Positions 1 to 8,713 of a stretch of 64,000 bases of DNA are shown here, piece by piece. This DNA is from CAVQDV01 sp963711375 (GTDB lineage: Bacteria; Pseudomonadota; Gammaproteobacteria; Coxiellales; Coxiellaceae), in contig CAVQDV010000005.1 of assembly GCA_963711375.1 (NCBI GenBank), forward strand, positions 2,604,001-2,668,000, written 5' to 3'. Position 1 is the stretch's first letter, and every line of letters starts with the position of its first letter. The position numbers and the translations under genes were made by a program. The notes under the pieces were generated by a model. The model searched no databases, was not told where the DNA came from, and was given only the letters and a program-made list of their open reading frames with translations.

Positions 1-793
1 TAATATTCCTGGAAAAAAAAGGGTCAATATGCCGATCAATGGGTTCTCCCGATAATAAAGCATAATGAATAAGACGCCCCTTTTCAGCTAAGACATTTAA
101 CATCGTGCTTCCGCAGAAGCCCCCAACGGCATCAAGGCCATAAAAAATTTCCTGACCATTACACGCTTCTTGTAGGGTTTTAAATAATTCCACAGTATTT
201 GTTTTTTCAGTTTGCTCAACGACAGCAGTAGCACCCAGGGATAATAATGACGAACGGACACGGATGTCACGAACAAGTGCAATTACCTTAAAGTCCATAC
301 TTTTTGCAAGCTGGCAAAAAAATTTTCCGATGGCAGAACCGCAGGCGTTAACCAGTAAATATTCTCCGCGATGAATCTGTAATTTCTTGATGATCATCCA
401 AGCTGTTAGTGGATTAACGTAGACTTGTGCCGCCATGTCATCTTGAATTTCCTTAGGCACTAGTATCGCTTCTACAGCCGGTACAAGGGTATATTCACGC
501 CAGGTTCCCTGACCCCGTAGCGCTAATACCCGGTCTCCTATTGCAAAGCCAGTAACCTTTGCACCTAATTCTGATATTTCGCCAACCCCTTCAAAACCCG
601 GGAAAAAAGGCAGTTTAGTTCTTGATTTATAAGCACCCTGTATAGTGAGTAAATCTGACCAATTAATAGAACTTTTTATCATTCGTACTAAAATTTCCGT
701 TTCACCTGGTGAAGGAATTTCCATATTGTGACATTCCAGCACTTTAGCAGGATTTCCAAAAAGGCTGACTCGCAGAGTTTTCATAGCGCGCAT
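1..793 (-). CDS. Zinc-type alcohol dehydrogenase-like / quinone oxidoreductase (MDR), partial
   Basis: The reading frame runs off the left edge, so the C-terminus is missing. About 264 residues are visible. They begin MRAMKTLRVSLFGNPAKVLE, followed by a GroES-like domain (FFPGFEGVGEISELGAKV, then GDRVLALRGQGTWREY) and the start of a Rossmann domain (LLVNACGSAIGKFFCQLAK). This is the medium-chain dehydrogenase/reductase pattern of NADPH:quinone or 2-enoyl thioester reductases. The structural-zinc cysteine cluster of true alcohol dehydrogenases is not seen. The ATG at 793 has AGGAAG about 6 nt upstream and is preferred over the in-frame ATG at 784. The gene lies 18 bp downstream of the MATE exporter gene on the same strand, so the two are probably cotranscribed. 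The substrate is unknown. Confidence 0.75.
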   Translation of the reverse strand, partial: MRAMKTLRVSLFGNPAKVLECHNMEIPSPGETEILVRMIKSSINWSDLLTIQGAYKSRTKLPFFPGFEGVGEISELGAKVTGFAIGDRVLALRGQGTWREYTLVPAVEAILVPKEIQDDMAAQVYVNPLTAWMIIKKLQIHRGEYLLVNACGSAIGKFFCQLAKSMDFKVIALVRDIRVRSSLLSLGATAVVEQTEKTNTVELFKTLQEACNGQEIFYGLDAVGGFCGSTMLNVLAEKGRLIHYALLSGEPIDRHIDPFFSRNI

Positions 794-811
794 GAAGAAC
801 TTCCTGAATGA

Positions 812-2470
812 TTAGGGCGTCTGACCAGCTATTAAAGGCGAACGTTCATCCTCTACGGCATTATCTCGCTTTCGACAACGGCCACAAGCAGTAAATAAGG
901 CGACAAAGCTATTAAAACTGGTTTTAGTGCGTGACCACAGAGTGTCTGGGGCACTCGCATTAAATTCATTCGACCGCATTCTGTATTTATTGAGCAAGAC
1001 TAAACCACCGGCTAAAATAGCAGAATTTCGCGCAATAAGTGTGACATTTGGATCAGCCTCAAAAGCTAGCGTAGCCGTAATGGCGATTGGGGCATTAATT
1101 AATAAAGTGGTGAGAACGTTGACCGCCATGGGGAAGGCCGTATCTCCATAGCCCCTTAAAGCGCCCGACATGATATTACGAGACGTATCAGCTATTTGTC
1201 CGATCAAATTAGTTAAAAGTAAAATTTCCGCCATGTTAACGATGGTTTCATCAAGAGCGGAAGCTGAATCCAGAAAAAAAGTGACCAGAGGTTTTCTCGC
1301 AAATCCATAGGCAATTAATACGGCTACAGGCAATAATTCTCCCATGGCTAAAGCGACATAGCCTAATTTTCGGGAAGACTGAAAATGGACGGCTTTTCCA
1401 TCTGCCAGTGACAATTTTTGCTTCATTTGAAGGCCGCTGGTTTGACCAAACGCAAACACCAAATTCGCAATAAAAGAACCAAATTGCAAAGCTGGCTGAA
1501 CTGCTGCTAAATTCTTATTTCCCGTGCTACCAATTAATGTGGTCGCCATAAATACGGAACCCAATTCTACGGCGGCATAACCAAAAACTGGAGCACCATT
1601 TTGTAATAAACTTTTTAATATTGGCCAACTTTGCTTGAGCCTTGGCCAAAAAATATCAAAGGGCCGAAAATTTTTATTAAGCGCATAAAAAGTGAGGAAA
1701 GCCAAAAAACCAAATCCACCGGCAATTGAATTTGACACGGCCAGCCCCACTTCATTAAGTTTTGGCAAACCAAATTCACCATACATAAACCCATAGCCCA
1801 AAAATAAAGTTATGGCTTTTACTGGAAGGGTGATGAGTAATACAGTTGTATTGTATTCCAAACCCAAACAGCATTGTTGATTGGAAATATAATATAATGT
1901 AAAAGGCAAACCCGGAAGATAATACAGAAGATATTGTGATGCGATAATGGCTGCTTCTTCTGGTTGATTCATAGCAGAAAATATGGATCGACTAAACAGA
2001 ATCGCAGGGGTAAAAATCGCTGTTAAACCCGTAGCAATTACCGCATTGTGAAACATAACGGCGCCAACTTGATTGCTTTCGCCATTATTAATTTTACCCT
2101 TAATCACAAAAGGGGCAATCATTAAATATGTGGCGTTAATACTTCTCAAAAAAACTTTGGAAGCGAAAATTAAACTAGATGCAGAAGCTGAATAGGGTCC
2201 AATTTTGCTCAATAAGGACATCGCATAAAAATCCGTTCCAAGCTCTATAGCCCTCGTTAAAAAAAATGACCATCCATTTTTTAACAGCAACAGGGAAGCT
2301 TGTGGAATACTAATGACGGTTTCGGGTGCAACAACTCTCATTACAGAATTAATTAAGGGGTGATCTCTATTCAGCGGTGTAGAAATCTCATCTGCACTAG
2401 AGCTAGCCAGATTTTGTTCGCCTTCACTAGGGCTCTCAACAACTCCATCCACTGCATTTTCCCTTTTCAT
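812..2470 (-). CDS. MATE family multidrug/toxin efflux transporter
   Basis: A 552-residue multipass membrane protein. It has two MatE-like halves of about six helices each, with the hydrophobic region running from about residue 60 to 510, and resembles cation-coupled multidrug and toxin extrusion exporters. Recognisable MATE-like stretches include LPGLPFTLYYISNQQCCLG, GFMYGEFGLPKLNEVGLAVS and NIMSGALRGYGDTAFPM; the last matches the conserved second-half motif where exporters read G.L.G.GDT. It is longer than typical bacterial MATE proteins (about 450 residues) because of an acidic, Ser-rich cytoplasmic N-terminus of about 45 residues. The C-tail carries CGRCRKR and ends ERSPLIAGQTP. The start has only a weak Shine-Dalgarno (GGGAAA). 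The substrate cannot be predicted. It is probably cotranscribed with the downstream MDR oxidoreductase. Confidence 0.85.
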   Translation of the reverse strand: MKRENAVDGVVESPSEGEQNLASSSADEISTPLNRDHPLINSVMRVVAPETVISIPQASLLLLKNGWSFFLTRAIELGTDFYAMSLLSKIGPYSASASSLIFASKVFLRSINATYLMIAPFVIKGKINNGESNQVGAVMFHNAVIATGLTAIFTPAILFSRSIFSAMNQPEEAAIIASQYLLYYLPGLPFTLYYISNQQCCLGLEYNTTVLLITLPVKAITLFLGYGFMYGEFGLPKLNEVGLAVSNSIAGGFGFLAFLTFYALNKNFRPFDIFWPRLKQSWPILKSLLQNGAPVFGYAAVELGSVFMATTLIGSTGNKNLAAVQPALQFGSFIANLVFAFGQTSGLQMKQKLSLADGKAVHFQSSRKLGYVALAMGELLPVAVLIAYGFARKPLVTFFLDSASALDETIVNMAEILLLTNLIGQIADTSRNIMSGALRGYGDTAFPMAVNVLTTLLINAPIAITATLAFEADPNVTLIARNSAILAGGLVLLNKYRMRSNEFNASAPDTLWSRTKTSFNSFVALFTACGRCRKRDNAVEDERSPLIAGQTP

Positions 2471-2566
2471 CTTTGATCATTTCCCAGCTATTTTAACTGC
2501 GGTGAAGCTAGCATGAATATTGCAACAATGGAAAGCTTTTCACGGCTCACTCTACTCGGACATTAG

Positions 2567-3025
2567 TCATCGTCTAGCTTGGAAAAATTTTTTTAATAAC
2601 TCTCTACTGGCTTCGGCTAATATTCCGCCTTGTATAATTAGGCGATGATTGAGCTTGGGTTCACTTGGAATTTGAAATACACTTTCAATAGCACCTGTTT
2701 TGGGATCGAGAGCCCCAAAAACCAAGCGCTTTACTCTGGCGTGTAAAATAGCACCGACGCACATGATGCAAGGCTCTAATGTGACATACAAGGTGGTATC
2801 AAGTAAGCGATAATTATTTAATGCTTGTGCGCCGGCTCGAAGCGCCATGATTTCGGCATGGGCGCTCGGGTCTTTTAAGTGAATCGGTTGATTAAAACCT
2901 TCCCCGATGATTTTATTTTCGTGAACTAAAATAGCACCTACGGGAACCTCACCGGCCTGCTCTGCTTTTTTAGCCAAGGCTAGTGCTTGGCACATCCACT
3001 CTTCGTCACTCGTGAATGTCGGCAT
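2567..3025 (-). CDS. tadA: tRNA-specific adenosine deaminase TadA
   Basis: Deaminates A34 to inosine in tRNA-Arg(ACG), an essential decoding step in the cytoplasm. The zinc and catalytic motifs of the cytidine/deoxycytidylate deaminase fold are intact: HAEIMALRAG (zinc His and proton-shuttle Glu) and PCIMCVGAILHARVKRLVFG (PCxxC zinc cysteines). The N-terminal W-M-x-x-A-L-x-L-A-x-x-A helix is also typical of TadA. I choose the ATG at 3025, which overlaps the guaA stop as TAATG and gives a 152-residue protein. An in-frame ATG at 3034 would overlap guaA by 10 nt and add three residues. It is the last gene of the pdxH-guaB-guaA-tadA run, and the TAATG suggests coupled translation. Confidence 0.95.
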   Translation of the reverse strand: MPTFTSDEEWMCQALALAKKAEQAGEVPVGAILVHENKIIGEGFNQPIHLKDPSAHAEIMALRAGAQALNNYRLLDTTLYVTLEPCIMCVGAILHARVKRLVFGALDPKTGAIESVFQIPSEPKLNHRLIIQGGILAEASRELLKKFFQARR

Positions 3026-4602
3026 TATTCCCATTCAATAGTCGCCGGTGGTTTTCCAGAGATGTCATAAACCACTCGTGCGACTTCGGGAACTTCATTA
3101 ATAATTCGGTGTGAAACGTGTGCTAAAAAATCATGCGGTAAACGCGCCCAGTGCGCGGTCATAAAATCGACGGTTTCAACCGCTCGTAACGCGATAACAT
3201 ATTCATAGCTTCTGGCGTCACCTTTTACGCCTACGGATTTTACGGGTAAAAATACGGCAAAAGCTTGGCTGACCTTTTCATATAAATTATGTTGGCGAAG
3301 TTCTTCGATAAAAATAGCATCGGCTCTTTGAAGAATATCCACATATTCAGGCTTTACTTCTCCCAAAATTCGCACGGATAATCCAGGGCCTGGAAATGGA
3401 TGTCGAAACACTAACTCCGAGGGAAGCCCAAGTTCTAAACCAATTTTACGAACCTCATCTTTAAATAATTCACGCAGGGGCTCTATTAATTCAAACTTTA
3501 AATCTTCCGGCAAACCACCTACATTATGATGCGTTTTAATAACATGGGCTTTATCATGTTTTGCTTTTGCAGATTCGATAACATCCGGATAAATAGTGCC
3601 CTGCCCTAAAAATCGGTGTCCTTTTAAAATTTCGGATTGCTGTTCGAAAACTCGAATAAATTGTGCCCCTGCAATTTTGCGTTTTTTTTCGGGATCGGAC
3701 TCGCCCTTTAGTGCCGTTAAAAATTGATCTCTTGCATCCACTCGAATAACCTTAACGCGTAAATATTCAGCAAAAATACGCATTACCTCTTCGCCTTCTT
3801 GATGACGCAATAAACCCGTATCCACAAAAACGCAGGTCAGTTTGTCGCCAATGGCTTTTTGAATCATCGCGGCCACAACCGAAGAATCGACACCACCCGA
3901 TAAGGCCACCAACACTTCTTCATCACCTACCATTTTTTGTATGTTGGCTATGCTCTCTTCGATAATATTTTTTGGAGTCCACACTTCTGGGCAGCCACAA
4001 ATATCGCGAACAAAATGCTCTAAAATTCGTTTGCCTTGCTTCGTGTGGGTTACTTCTGGGTGAAATTGAAGCGCATAAAAGCGTTTTTCTTCGTTTGCAA
4101 TAGCAGCAAAAGCGGAATTTTCCGTGCTTGCGATCGCGGTAAATTCCGGAGGTAATTCAGTTATTTTATCACCATGACTCATCCACACATCAATAAAGGC
4201 ATTTCCTAGCTCATCAACATGATCCGCAATATTATTAAATAAAATATGCGTATCATCTATTTTCACTTTTGCATAACCAAATTCGCGCTTTTTAGAAGAA
4301 TTAACCTCTCCACCTAATTGTGCGGCCATTGATTGCATGCCATAACAGATCCCTAAAACCGGGCAATTTTGGGCAAAAACTTGGGGTGAGATCCGAGGAG
4401 TATCTCTTAGAGTTACACTCTCAGGTCCACCCGATAGAATAATTCCATTGGGATTAAAATTTTGAATTTCTGTGTCAGAACTATCACAAGACCAGAGTTC
4501 ACAATAGACGCCTAATTCTCGAACACGGCGAGCAATTAATTGGGCATATTGAGATCCAAAATCTAAAATTAAAATTCGATGAGCATGAATTTCGTAAGAC
4601 AT
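3025..4602 (-). CDS. guaA: GMP synthase (glutamine-hydrolysing)
   Basis: Converts XMP to GMP using ATP and glutamine, the last step of guanine nucleotide synthesis. Its 525 residues match the usual length. The N-terminal class I glutamine amidotransferase domain (residues about 8-200) has the nucleophile elbow GICYGMQ and the His-Glu pair in FHPEVTHTKQG. The ATP-pyrophosphatase domain has the P-loop SGGVDSSVVAAM (near 230). The C-terminal dimerisation domain carries RHPFPGPGLSVRILGE and ends KPPATIEWE, as in E. coli. It sits 23 nt downstream of guaB, the classic guaBA pair, and its stop overlaps the tadA start. Confidence 0.98.
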   Translation of the reverse strand: MSYEIHAHRILILDFGSQYAQLIARRVRELGVYCELWSCDSSDTEIQNFNPNGIILSGGPESVTLRDTPRISPQVFAQNCPVLGICYGMQSMAAQLGGEVNSSKKREFGYAKVKIDDTHILFNNIADHVDELGNAFIDVWMSHGDKITELPPEFTAIASTENSAFAAIANEEKRFYALQFHPEVTHTKQGKRILEHFVRDICGCPEVWTPKNIIEESIANIQKMVGDEEVLVALSGGVDSSVVAAMIQKAIGDKLTCVFVDTGLLRHQEGEEVMRIFAEYLRVKVIRVDARDQFLTALKGESDPEKKRKIAGAQFIRVFEQQSEILKGHRFLGQGTIYPDVIESAKAKHDKAHVIKTHHNVGGLPEDLKFELIEPLRELFKDEVRKIGLELGLPSELVFRHPFPGPGLSVRILGEVKPEYVDILQRADAIFIEELRQHNLYEKVSQAFAVFLPVKSVGVKGDARSYEYVIALRAVETVDFMTAHWARLPHDFLAHVSHRIINEVPEVARVVYDISGKPPATIEWE

Positions 4603-4625
4603 AGTGATTAATCCTCAAAAAATTT

Positions 4626-6095
4626 TTATTTATCCACCCAATAATTCGGCGCTTCTTTTGTAATAATTACGTCATGAACATGAGACTCGCGAACACCCGC
4701 CGCCGTAATGCGAATAAATTTAGCATTTTCCTGCATTTTTTCGATACTTTCACTGCCCGTGTAACCCATGCTGGAACGTAAACCACCCAACAGTTGATGC
4801 ACAACAGCCTTTAATGAGCCCTTAAATGGCACTCGACCTTCTATGCCTTCTGGCACAAATTTTCCAACTTCCCGTTGCGAATCTTGAAAATAGCGATCGG
4901 AAGAACCAAAGCGTTTCGCCATGGCGCCCACGGAACCCATACCACGATAAGATTTATACGAACGACCCTGGAATAAAACCACTTCGCCAGGGGCCTCTTC
5001 TGTACCCGCAAATAAACCGCCTAACATAACGGAAGAAGCACCAGCCGCAATGGCCTTGCATAAATCTCCAGAAAATCTAATGCCACCATCAGCAATGACA
5101 GGGATGCCAAGTTTTTTCATTGCGGCCGCAACATTTGCAATAGCACTTACTTGAGGCACACCGACCCCTGCTACAATTCGTGTCGTGCAAATGGAACCGG
5201 GACCTACTCCAACTTTTACTGCATCAACTCCCGCTTTTGCTAAAGCGATGGCCGCCTCGGCCGTTGCAATATTTCCGCCAATAACTTGCAAATCGGGGTA
5301 TTTTTTCTTTATCCATTTTACCGTATCCAATACTCCCTTTGAATGTCCGTGGGCGGTATCCACAACAACGACATCTACATGCACAGAATGCAAAGCTTCG
5401 ATGCGCTCTTGAGTTTCAGCACCCGTGCCTACAGCCGCGCCAACGCGTAATTGTCCTTTCTCGGTTTTACAAGCATCAGGATTTTCGCGCGATTTTAAAA
5501 TGTCTGTCACCGTGTACATACCCTTTAATTCAAAACGATTATTAATAATTAATAATTTTTCGATGCGATGTTCTCTGAATAGATCCATGACTCTTTCACG
5601 AGTAACGCCTTCGTTTACGGTAATTAAATGTTCTTTTGGCGTCATTAAATTCGAAACGGGTTGATCATAATCGCTTACAAAACGAATATCTCGGCTGGTA
5701 ATAATTCCAACGAGTTTTTTCCCTTCTACCACCGGCATTCCTGAAATATTATTACTTTCAGAGAGCGCAATATACTCTTCGATGGTCGTAGAGGGTGTAA
5801 CGGTAATCGGATCTAAAATAATTCCACTTTCGAATTTTTTAACTTTTCGAACTTGAAAGGCCTGCTCCTCCGGGCTCATGCTTTTGTGTATAATTCCAAT
5901 TCCACCTTGCTCGGCAAGAGCGACAGCGAGTCGCGAATCCGTTACGGTATCCATGGCTGCCGAAACCAGGGGAATATTTAAATTAATTTCGCGTGTTAGC
6001 TTCGTTTTGAGAGAAGCATCCCTCGGTAATATTTCTGAATGTCCTGGTAATAAAAGGACATCGTCAAACGTTAAAGCTTCTTCTATTATTCGCAT
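4626..6095 (-). CDS. guaB: Inosine-5'-monophosphate dehydrogenase
   Basis: NAD-dependent oxidation of IMP to XMP, the committed step toward GMP. The 489 residues contain the (beta/alpha)8 barrel interrupted by two CBS domains (about residues 95-205; ISGMPVVEGKKLVGIITSRD and IEKLLIINNRFELKGMYTV). The catalytic loop GPGSICTTRIVAGVG carries the nucleophilic Cys. The phosphate-binding IADGGIRFSGD and the flap YRGMGSVGAM are also present. It starts MRIIEEALTFDDVLLLPGHS, as in other gammaproteobacteria. It lies 20 nt downstream of pdxH and 23 nt upstream of guaA, so it is probably part of a long lapA-glmM-pdxH-guaBA-tadA transcript. No PurR-like operator was recognised upstream. Confidence 0.98.
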   Translation of the reverse strand: MRIIEEALTFDDVLLLPGHSEILPRDASLKTKLTREINLNIPLVSAAMDTVTDSRLAVALAEQGGIGIIHKSMSPEEQAFQVRKVKKFESGIILDPITVTPSTTIEEYIALSESNNISGMPVVEGKKLVGIITSRDIRFVSDYDQPVSNLMTPKEHLITVNEGVTRERVMDLFREHRIEKLLIINNRFELKGMYTVTDILKSRENPDACKTEKGQLRVGAAVGTGAETQERIEALHSVHVDVVVVDTAHGHSKGVLDTVKWIKKKYPDLQVIGGNIATAEAAIALAKAGVDAVKVGVGPGSICTTRIVAGVGVPQVSAIANVAAAMKKLGIPVIADGGIRFSGDLCKAIAAGASSVMLGGLFAGTEEAPGEVVLFQGRSYKSYRGMGSVGAMAKRFGSSDRYFQDSQREVGKFVPEGIEGRVPFKGSLKAVVHQLLGGLRSSMGYTGSESIEKMQENAKFIRITAAGVRESHVHDVIITKEAPNYWVDK

Positions 6096-6115
6096 AAAAA
6101 ATCTCCAATAGGGAT

Positions 6116-6757
6116 TTAAGGCGAAAGCCTCTCAATAATCCAGTCCCCATTTTTTTTAGTATATAAAAAACGATCATGCAGGCGATTTAATGCGCCTTGC
6201 CAAAATTCAAATTCCGTAGGAAATAAAATATAGCCGCCCCAATATTCGGGCCTCGGAATATTCGCAGAATTTTCAAATTCTTTTTTTACGGCTTCGTAAC
6301 TCGTGGCTAGCTCTTCTCTATTTTTCACAGCGGTACTCTGATGGGAGGCAATTGCACCTATATTTGAGGCTTTTTCTCTAGCGGCAAAATATTCGTCTGA
6401 AATAGAAGCGGGAGCTTTCTCAACTCGCCCTGTAATGCGCACCTGTCGGCGTAAAGGCTGCCACCAAATCAATATACAAGCTTGATTATTTTCGACCAAA
6501 TCCCTAGCCTTATGGCTGGTATAATTCGAAAAAAAAGTAAAACCTTTTTCATCATAGGCTTTTAAAAGTAGCATTCGTGAAGAAGGACGGTGATTGGCAT
6601 CTACAGTGCTAAGAACAATTGCATTAGGCTCAGGAACTTTTTCCTCTAAAGCGGTTTTAAACCACTGATCAAATTGTAAATTAGGATCCGTATTTAAATC
6701 ACGACGGCGCAAAGGTGCGCCGTCATAATTTTTTCTCATCTGATAATGTTTCGACAA
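6116..6757 (-). CDS. pdxH: Pyridoxamine/pyridoxine 5'-phosphate oxidase
   Basis: An FMN-dependent oxidase that makes pyridoxal 5'-phosphate from PNP or PMP. The 213 residues contain the family signatures LRRRDLNTDPNLQFDQWF, SSRMLLLKAYDEKGFTFFSNY (FMN phosphate), WWQPLRRQVRITGRVEK, and the C-terminal substrate motif FWQGALNRLHDRFLY with the ending WIIERLSP. The 5' codon at 6757 is TTG. It follows the glmM stop by 3 nt and has a weak GAGAT Shine-Dalgarno. An in-frame ATG lies at 6739 but has no visible ribosome binding site, so the start is uncertain by six codons. The tight spacing implies transcription with glmM. Confidence 0.95.
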   Translation of the reverse strand: MSKHYQMRKNYDGAPLRRRDLNTDPNLQFDQWFKTALEEKVPEPNAIVLSTVDANHRPSSRMLLLKAYDEKGFTFFSNYTSHKARDLVENNQACILIWWQPLRRQVRITGRVEKAPASISDEYFAAREKASNIGAIASHQSTAVKNREELATSYEAVKKEFENSANIPRPEYWGGYILFPTEFEFWQGALNRLHDRFLYTKKNGDWIIERLSP

Positions 6758-6760
6758 TGT

Positions 6761-8101
6761 TTAATCTCGCATTTCTTGTTTAACCGTCACTGCTAAATTT
6801 TCAGCGATTTTCCGAACCTCAATTTCATCTCTACCTTCGACCATGACACGAATCAAAGGTTCAGTGCCTGAGGCACGCAAGAGTACGCGACCTCGATCAT
6901 TTAGAGAGAGCTCAGCCTCATTGACCGCATTTTGAATTTTCGGATATTGTGTAATATCTCGCGCTTCACGAATGGGAACATTTATCATTATTTGTGGGAA
7001 TTTTTTCATTCCATTTTTGAGATCATGCAAACTTTTACCGGTTTGCATCATTACATTCAATACTTGTAAAGCCGCAATAATTCCATCACCTGTGGTCGTT
7101 AAATCTAAATCAATAATGTGACCAGAGTTTTCCCCACCTAATTTCCAATGGCGGCGCAGCATTTCTTGAAGCACATAACGATCGCCAACCCTCGTTCGAC
7201 AAAATTCAATTTGATCAGCCTTCAGGGCTTGTTCTAAGCCTAAATTACTCATTAAAGTACCAACAACACCACGCTCTAACGAAACGCCCTTGAATTTTTC
7301 CCGGGTCATAATAAATAACAATTCATCACCATCTACCAACTCACCAAGGTGATCCACCATGATCACCCGATCACCATCTCCATCAAAAGCAATTCCCACA
7401 TCAGCCGAAATTTCCAGCACTTTTCGCTGTAAAGCCTGAACATTTGTAGCACCACATTTTTCATTAATATTTCGACCATCTGGAGTATTATTAATGGTCG
7501 TGAGGCTTGCACCATGTTGTGAAAAAATATGTGGGCCTATTCGGTAAGTAGCGCCATTCGCACAATCTAATACAATTTTTTTATGACGAAGATGAAAAGT
7601 ATCCGGCAAAGTGTTTTTGCAAAATTCTTCATAGAAAGACCAAGGATCCAAAATTCGTTCAAGTTTCCCAATATTTTTAGCTGTATTTATTCCACCAATC
7701 AATAATTCATTCTCGATTAATAATTCGATCTCATCGTTAAGCTTAAATCCTTCGGCATTAAAAAATTTAACGCCATTATCATAATAGGGATTATGAGAGG
7801 CACTAATCACAATACCCACATCCGCTTTAAAAACAGAATTAAGGTGCGCCACCCCCGGAGTTGGCATAATTCCCAGCAAACCAACGTCCATACCACTCGA
7901 AAGCAAACCAGCCACTAAAGCAGATTCAATCATGACCCCTGATTCTCGAGTATCACGCCCAATAATGGCCTTTTTTGCGCCGGATTTAGATAAAACAGAA
8001 CCGACCACAGCACCTAATTGAAGCATAAATTTCGCATTGATTACCGCATCACCCACTGTGCCACGAATACCATCCGTACCAAAATACTGTTTACTTTGCA
8101 T
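6761..8101 (-). CDS. glmM: Phosphoglucosamine mutase
   Basis: Interconverts glucosamine-6-phosphate and glucosamine-1-phosphate for UDP-GlcNAc, feeding peptidoglycan and LPS synthesis. All hexomutase signatures are present: N-terminal YFGTDGIRGTVGD, the phosphoserine loop VISASHNPYYDNGVKFF, metal-binding FDGDGDR, substrate loop GGENSGHI, and C-terminal phosphate loop RASGTEPLIRVMVEG. I place the start at the ATG at 8101 (MQSKQYFGTDG), which has AGGAG about 7 nt upstream and gives 446 residues. Longer in-frame starts lie within lapA. The start overlaps the lapA stop by 11 nt, so translation may be coupled. In E. coli glmM follows folP, so the present lapA-glmM-pdxH order is a different arrangement. 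Confidence 0.97.
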   Translation of the reverse strand: MQSKQYFGTDGIRGTVGDAVINAKFMLQLGAVVGSVLSKSGAKKAIIGRDTRESGVMIESALVAGLLSSGMDVGLLGIMPTPGVAHLNSVFKADVGIVISASHNPYYDNGVKFFNAEGFKLNDEIELLIENELLIGGINTAKNIGKLERILDPWSFYEEFCKNTLPDTFHLRHKKIVLDCANGATYRIGPHIFSQHGASLTTINNTPDGRNINEKCGATNVQALQRKVLEISADVGIAFDGDGDRVIMVDHLGELVDGDELLFIMTREKFKGVSLERGVVGTLMSNLGLEQALKADQIEFCRTRVGDRYVLQEMLRRHWKLGGENSGHIIDLDLTTTGDGIIAALQVLNVMMQTGKSLHDLKNGMKKFPQIMINVPIREARDITQYPKIQNAVNEAELSLNDRGRVLLRASGTEPLIRVMVEGRDEIEVRKIAENLAVTVKQEMRD

Positions 8102-8330
8102 CTTTGTGCTCCTGCCCGCATTTTCCAAAGCGAGTGCGCAGTAAAATAGGAAGCATGGCCACCATTCCTAAAAGCGCACCAATAATCAAATTAATCAAAA
8201 GTAATAAAGGTAAATAAATTTTTAAAGAAGTAAAATAAAAATGCAGCTCAATAACCTTAGAATTTAAAATAGTGAAGACAACAACATAGATGACAATTAA
8301 AGCCCAAATAATATAAAGCAAAACTCTCAT
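8091..8330 (-). CDS. lapA: LapA (YciS-like) inner-membrane protein
   Basis: A 79-residue protein with two hydrophobic segments (about residues 4-24 and 38-60) separated by the short periplasmic stretch NSKVIELHFYFTSLKIYLPL. This is the layout of LapA/DUF1049 proteins, which in E. coli work with LapB/YciM in controlling LpxC and LPS assembly. The ATG at 8330 has AGGAG 8 nt upstream; the codon before it is TTG. In many gammaproteobacteria lapA follows rpsA-ihfB and is followed by lapB. Here ihfB is absent from the gap and no lapB follows. The long-hairpin repeat copy 1 fills the interval between rpsA and lapA. Confidence 0.85.
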   Translation of the reverse strand: MRVLLYIIWALIVIYVVVFTILNSKVIELHFYFTSLKIYLPLLLLINLIIGALLGMVAMLPILLRTRFGKCGQEHKDAK

Positions 8331-8366
8331 CAATTAACTCCTAAAAGATCTTAAAGATCTTAATTA

Positions 8367-8709
8367 CCCCTCACCCCATTCCTCTCCCTCAAAGCGAGAG
8401 AGGGTAAGAGAAGCGGCGCAAAAGTCTGGCCTCTCTCCCCGATCCCCACCAGCCGTTCCCGCTGTAAATTCTTGAGGAATTTGGGAAAGCCAGCACCGAA
8501 TCACATCAAGGCACGGCTGCAAAGCAGCCGGCCCAGGAAGGGGGCTTTCAAGATCGTGTCGACCCAGGATGGGGAGACCCGAAGCGCCACATGGAAGTGC
8601 TAGTGCGCGGTCTTGAAAGCCCCCTTCCTGGGCCGGCTGATTTGCAGCAAATGGTGATCCAAAATAAAACTCCCACCCCAAATTCCTCAAGAATTTACAG
8701 CGGGAACTC
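8367..8709 (+). repeat. Composite REP + long-hairpin repeat element, copy 1
   Basis: This fills the 383-bp gap between lapA and rpsA. From left to right it holds a REP-like part (CCCCTCACCCC, then hairpin core 8381-8403, CCTCTC/GAGAGG), a leader with CCCCGATCCCC at 8437-8447, and GTTCC at 8455. Next comes a nested palindrome. The outer arms 8455-8485 and 8677-8707 are perfect 31-bp reverse complements. The inner arms 8526-8553 and 8611-8638 are perfect 28-bp reverse complements, ending GGCTTTCAAGA toward the centre. The central loop is 8554-8610 (57 nt). It ends GGAACTC at 8703-8709. A 115-codon minus-strand frame crosses the whole element but looks like no protein and is dictated by the palindrome. 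The structure resembles copies at 22540-22786 and 26513-26820. Confidence 0.92.
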
Positions 8710-8713
8710 ATTA

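Noticed and set aside
8364..8711. A 115-codon minus-strand frame between lapA and rpsA
   Set aside because: It coincides with the whole of palindromic element copy 1. Its composition is dictated by the inverted repeats and it resembles no protein.
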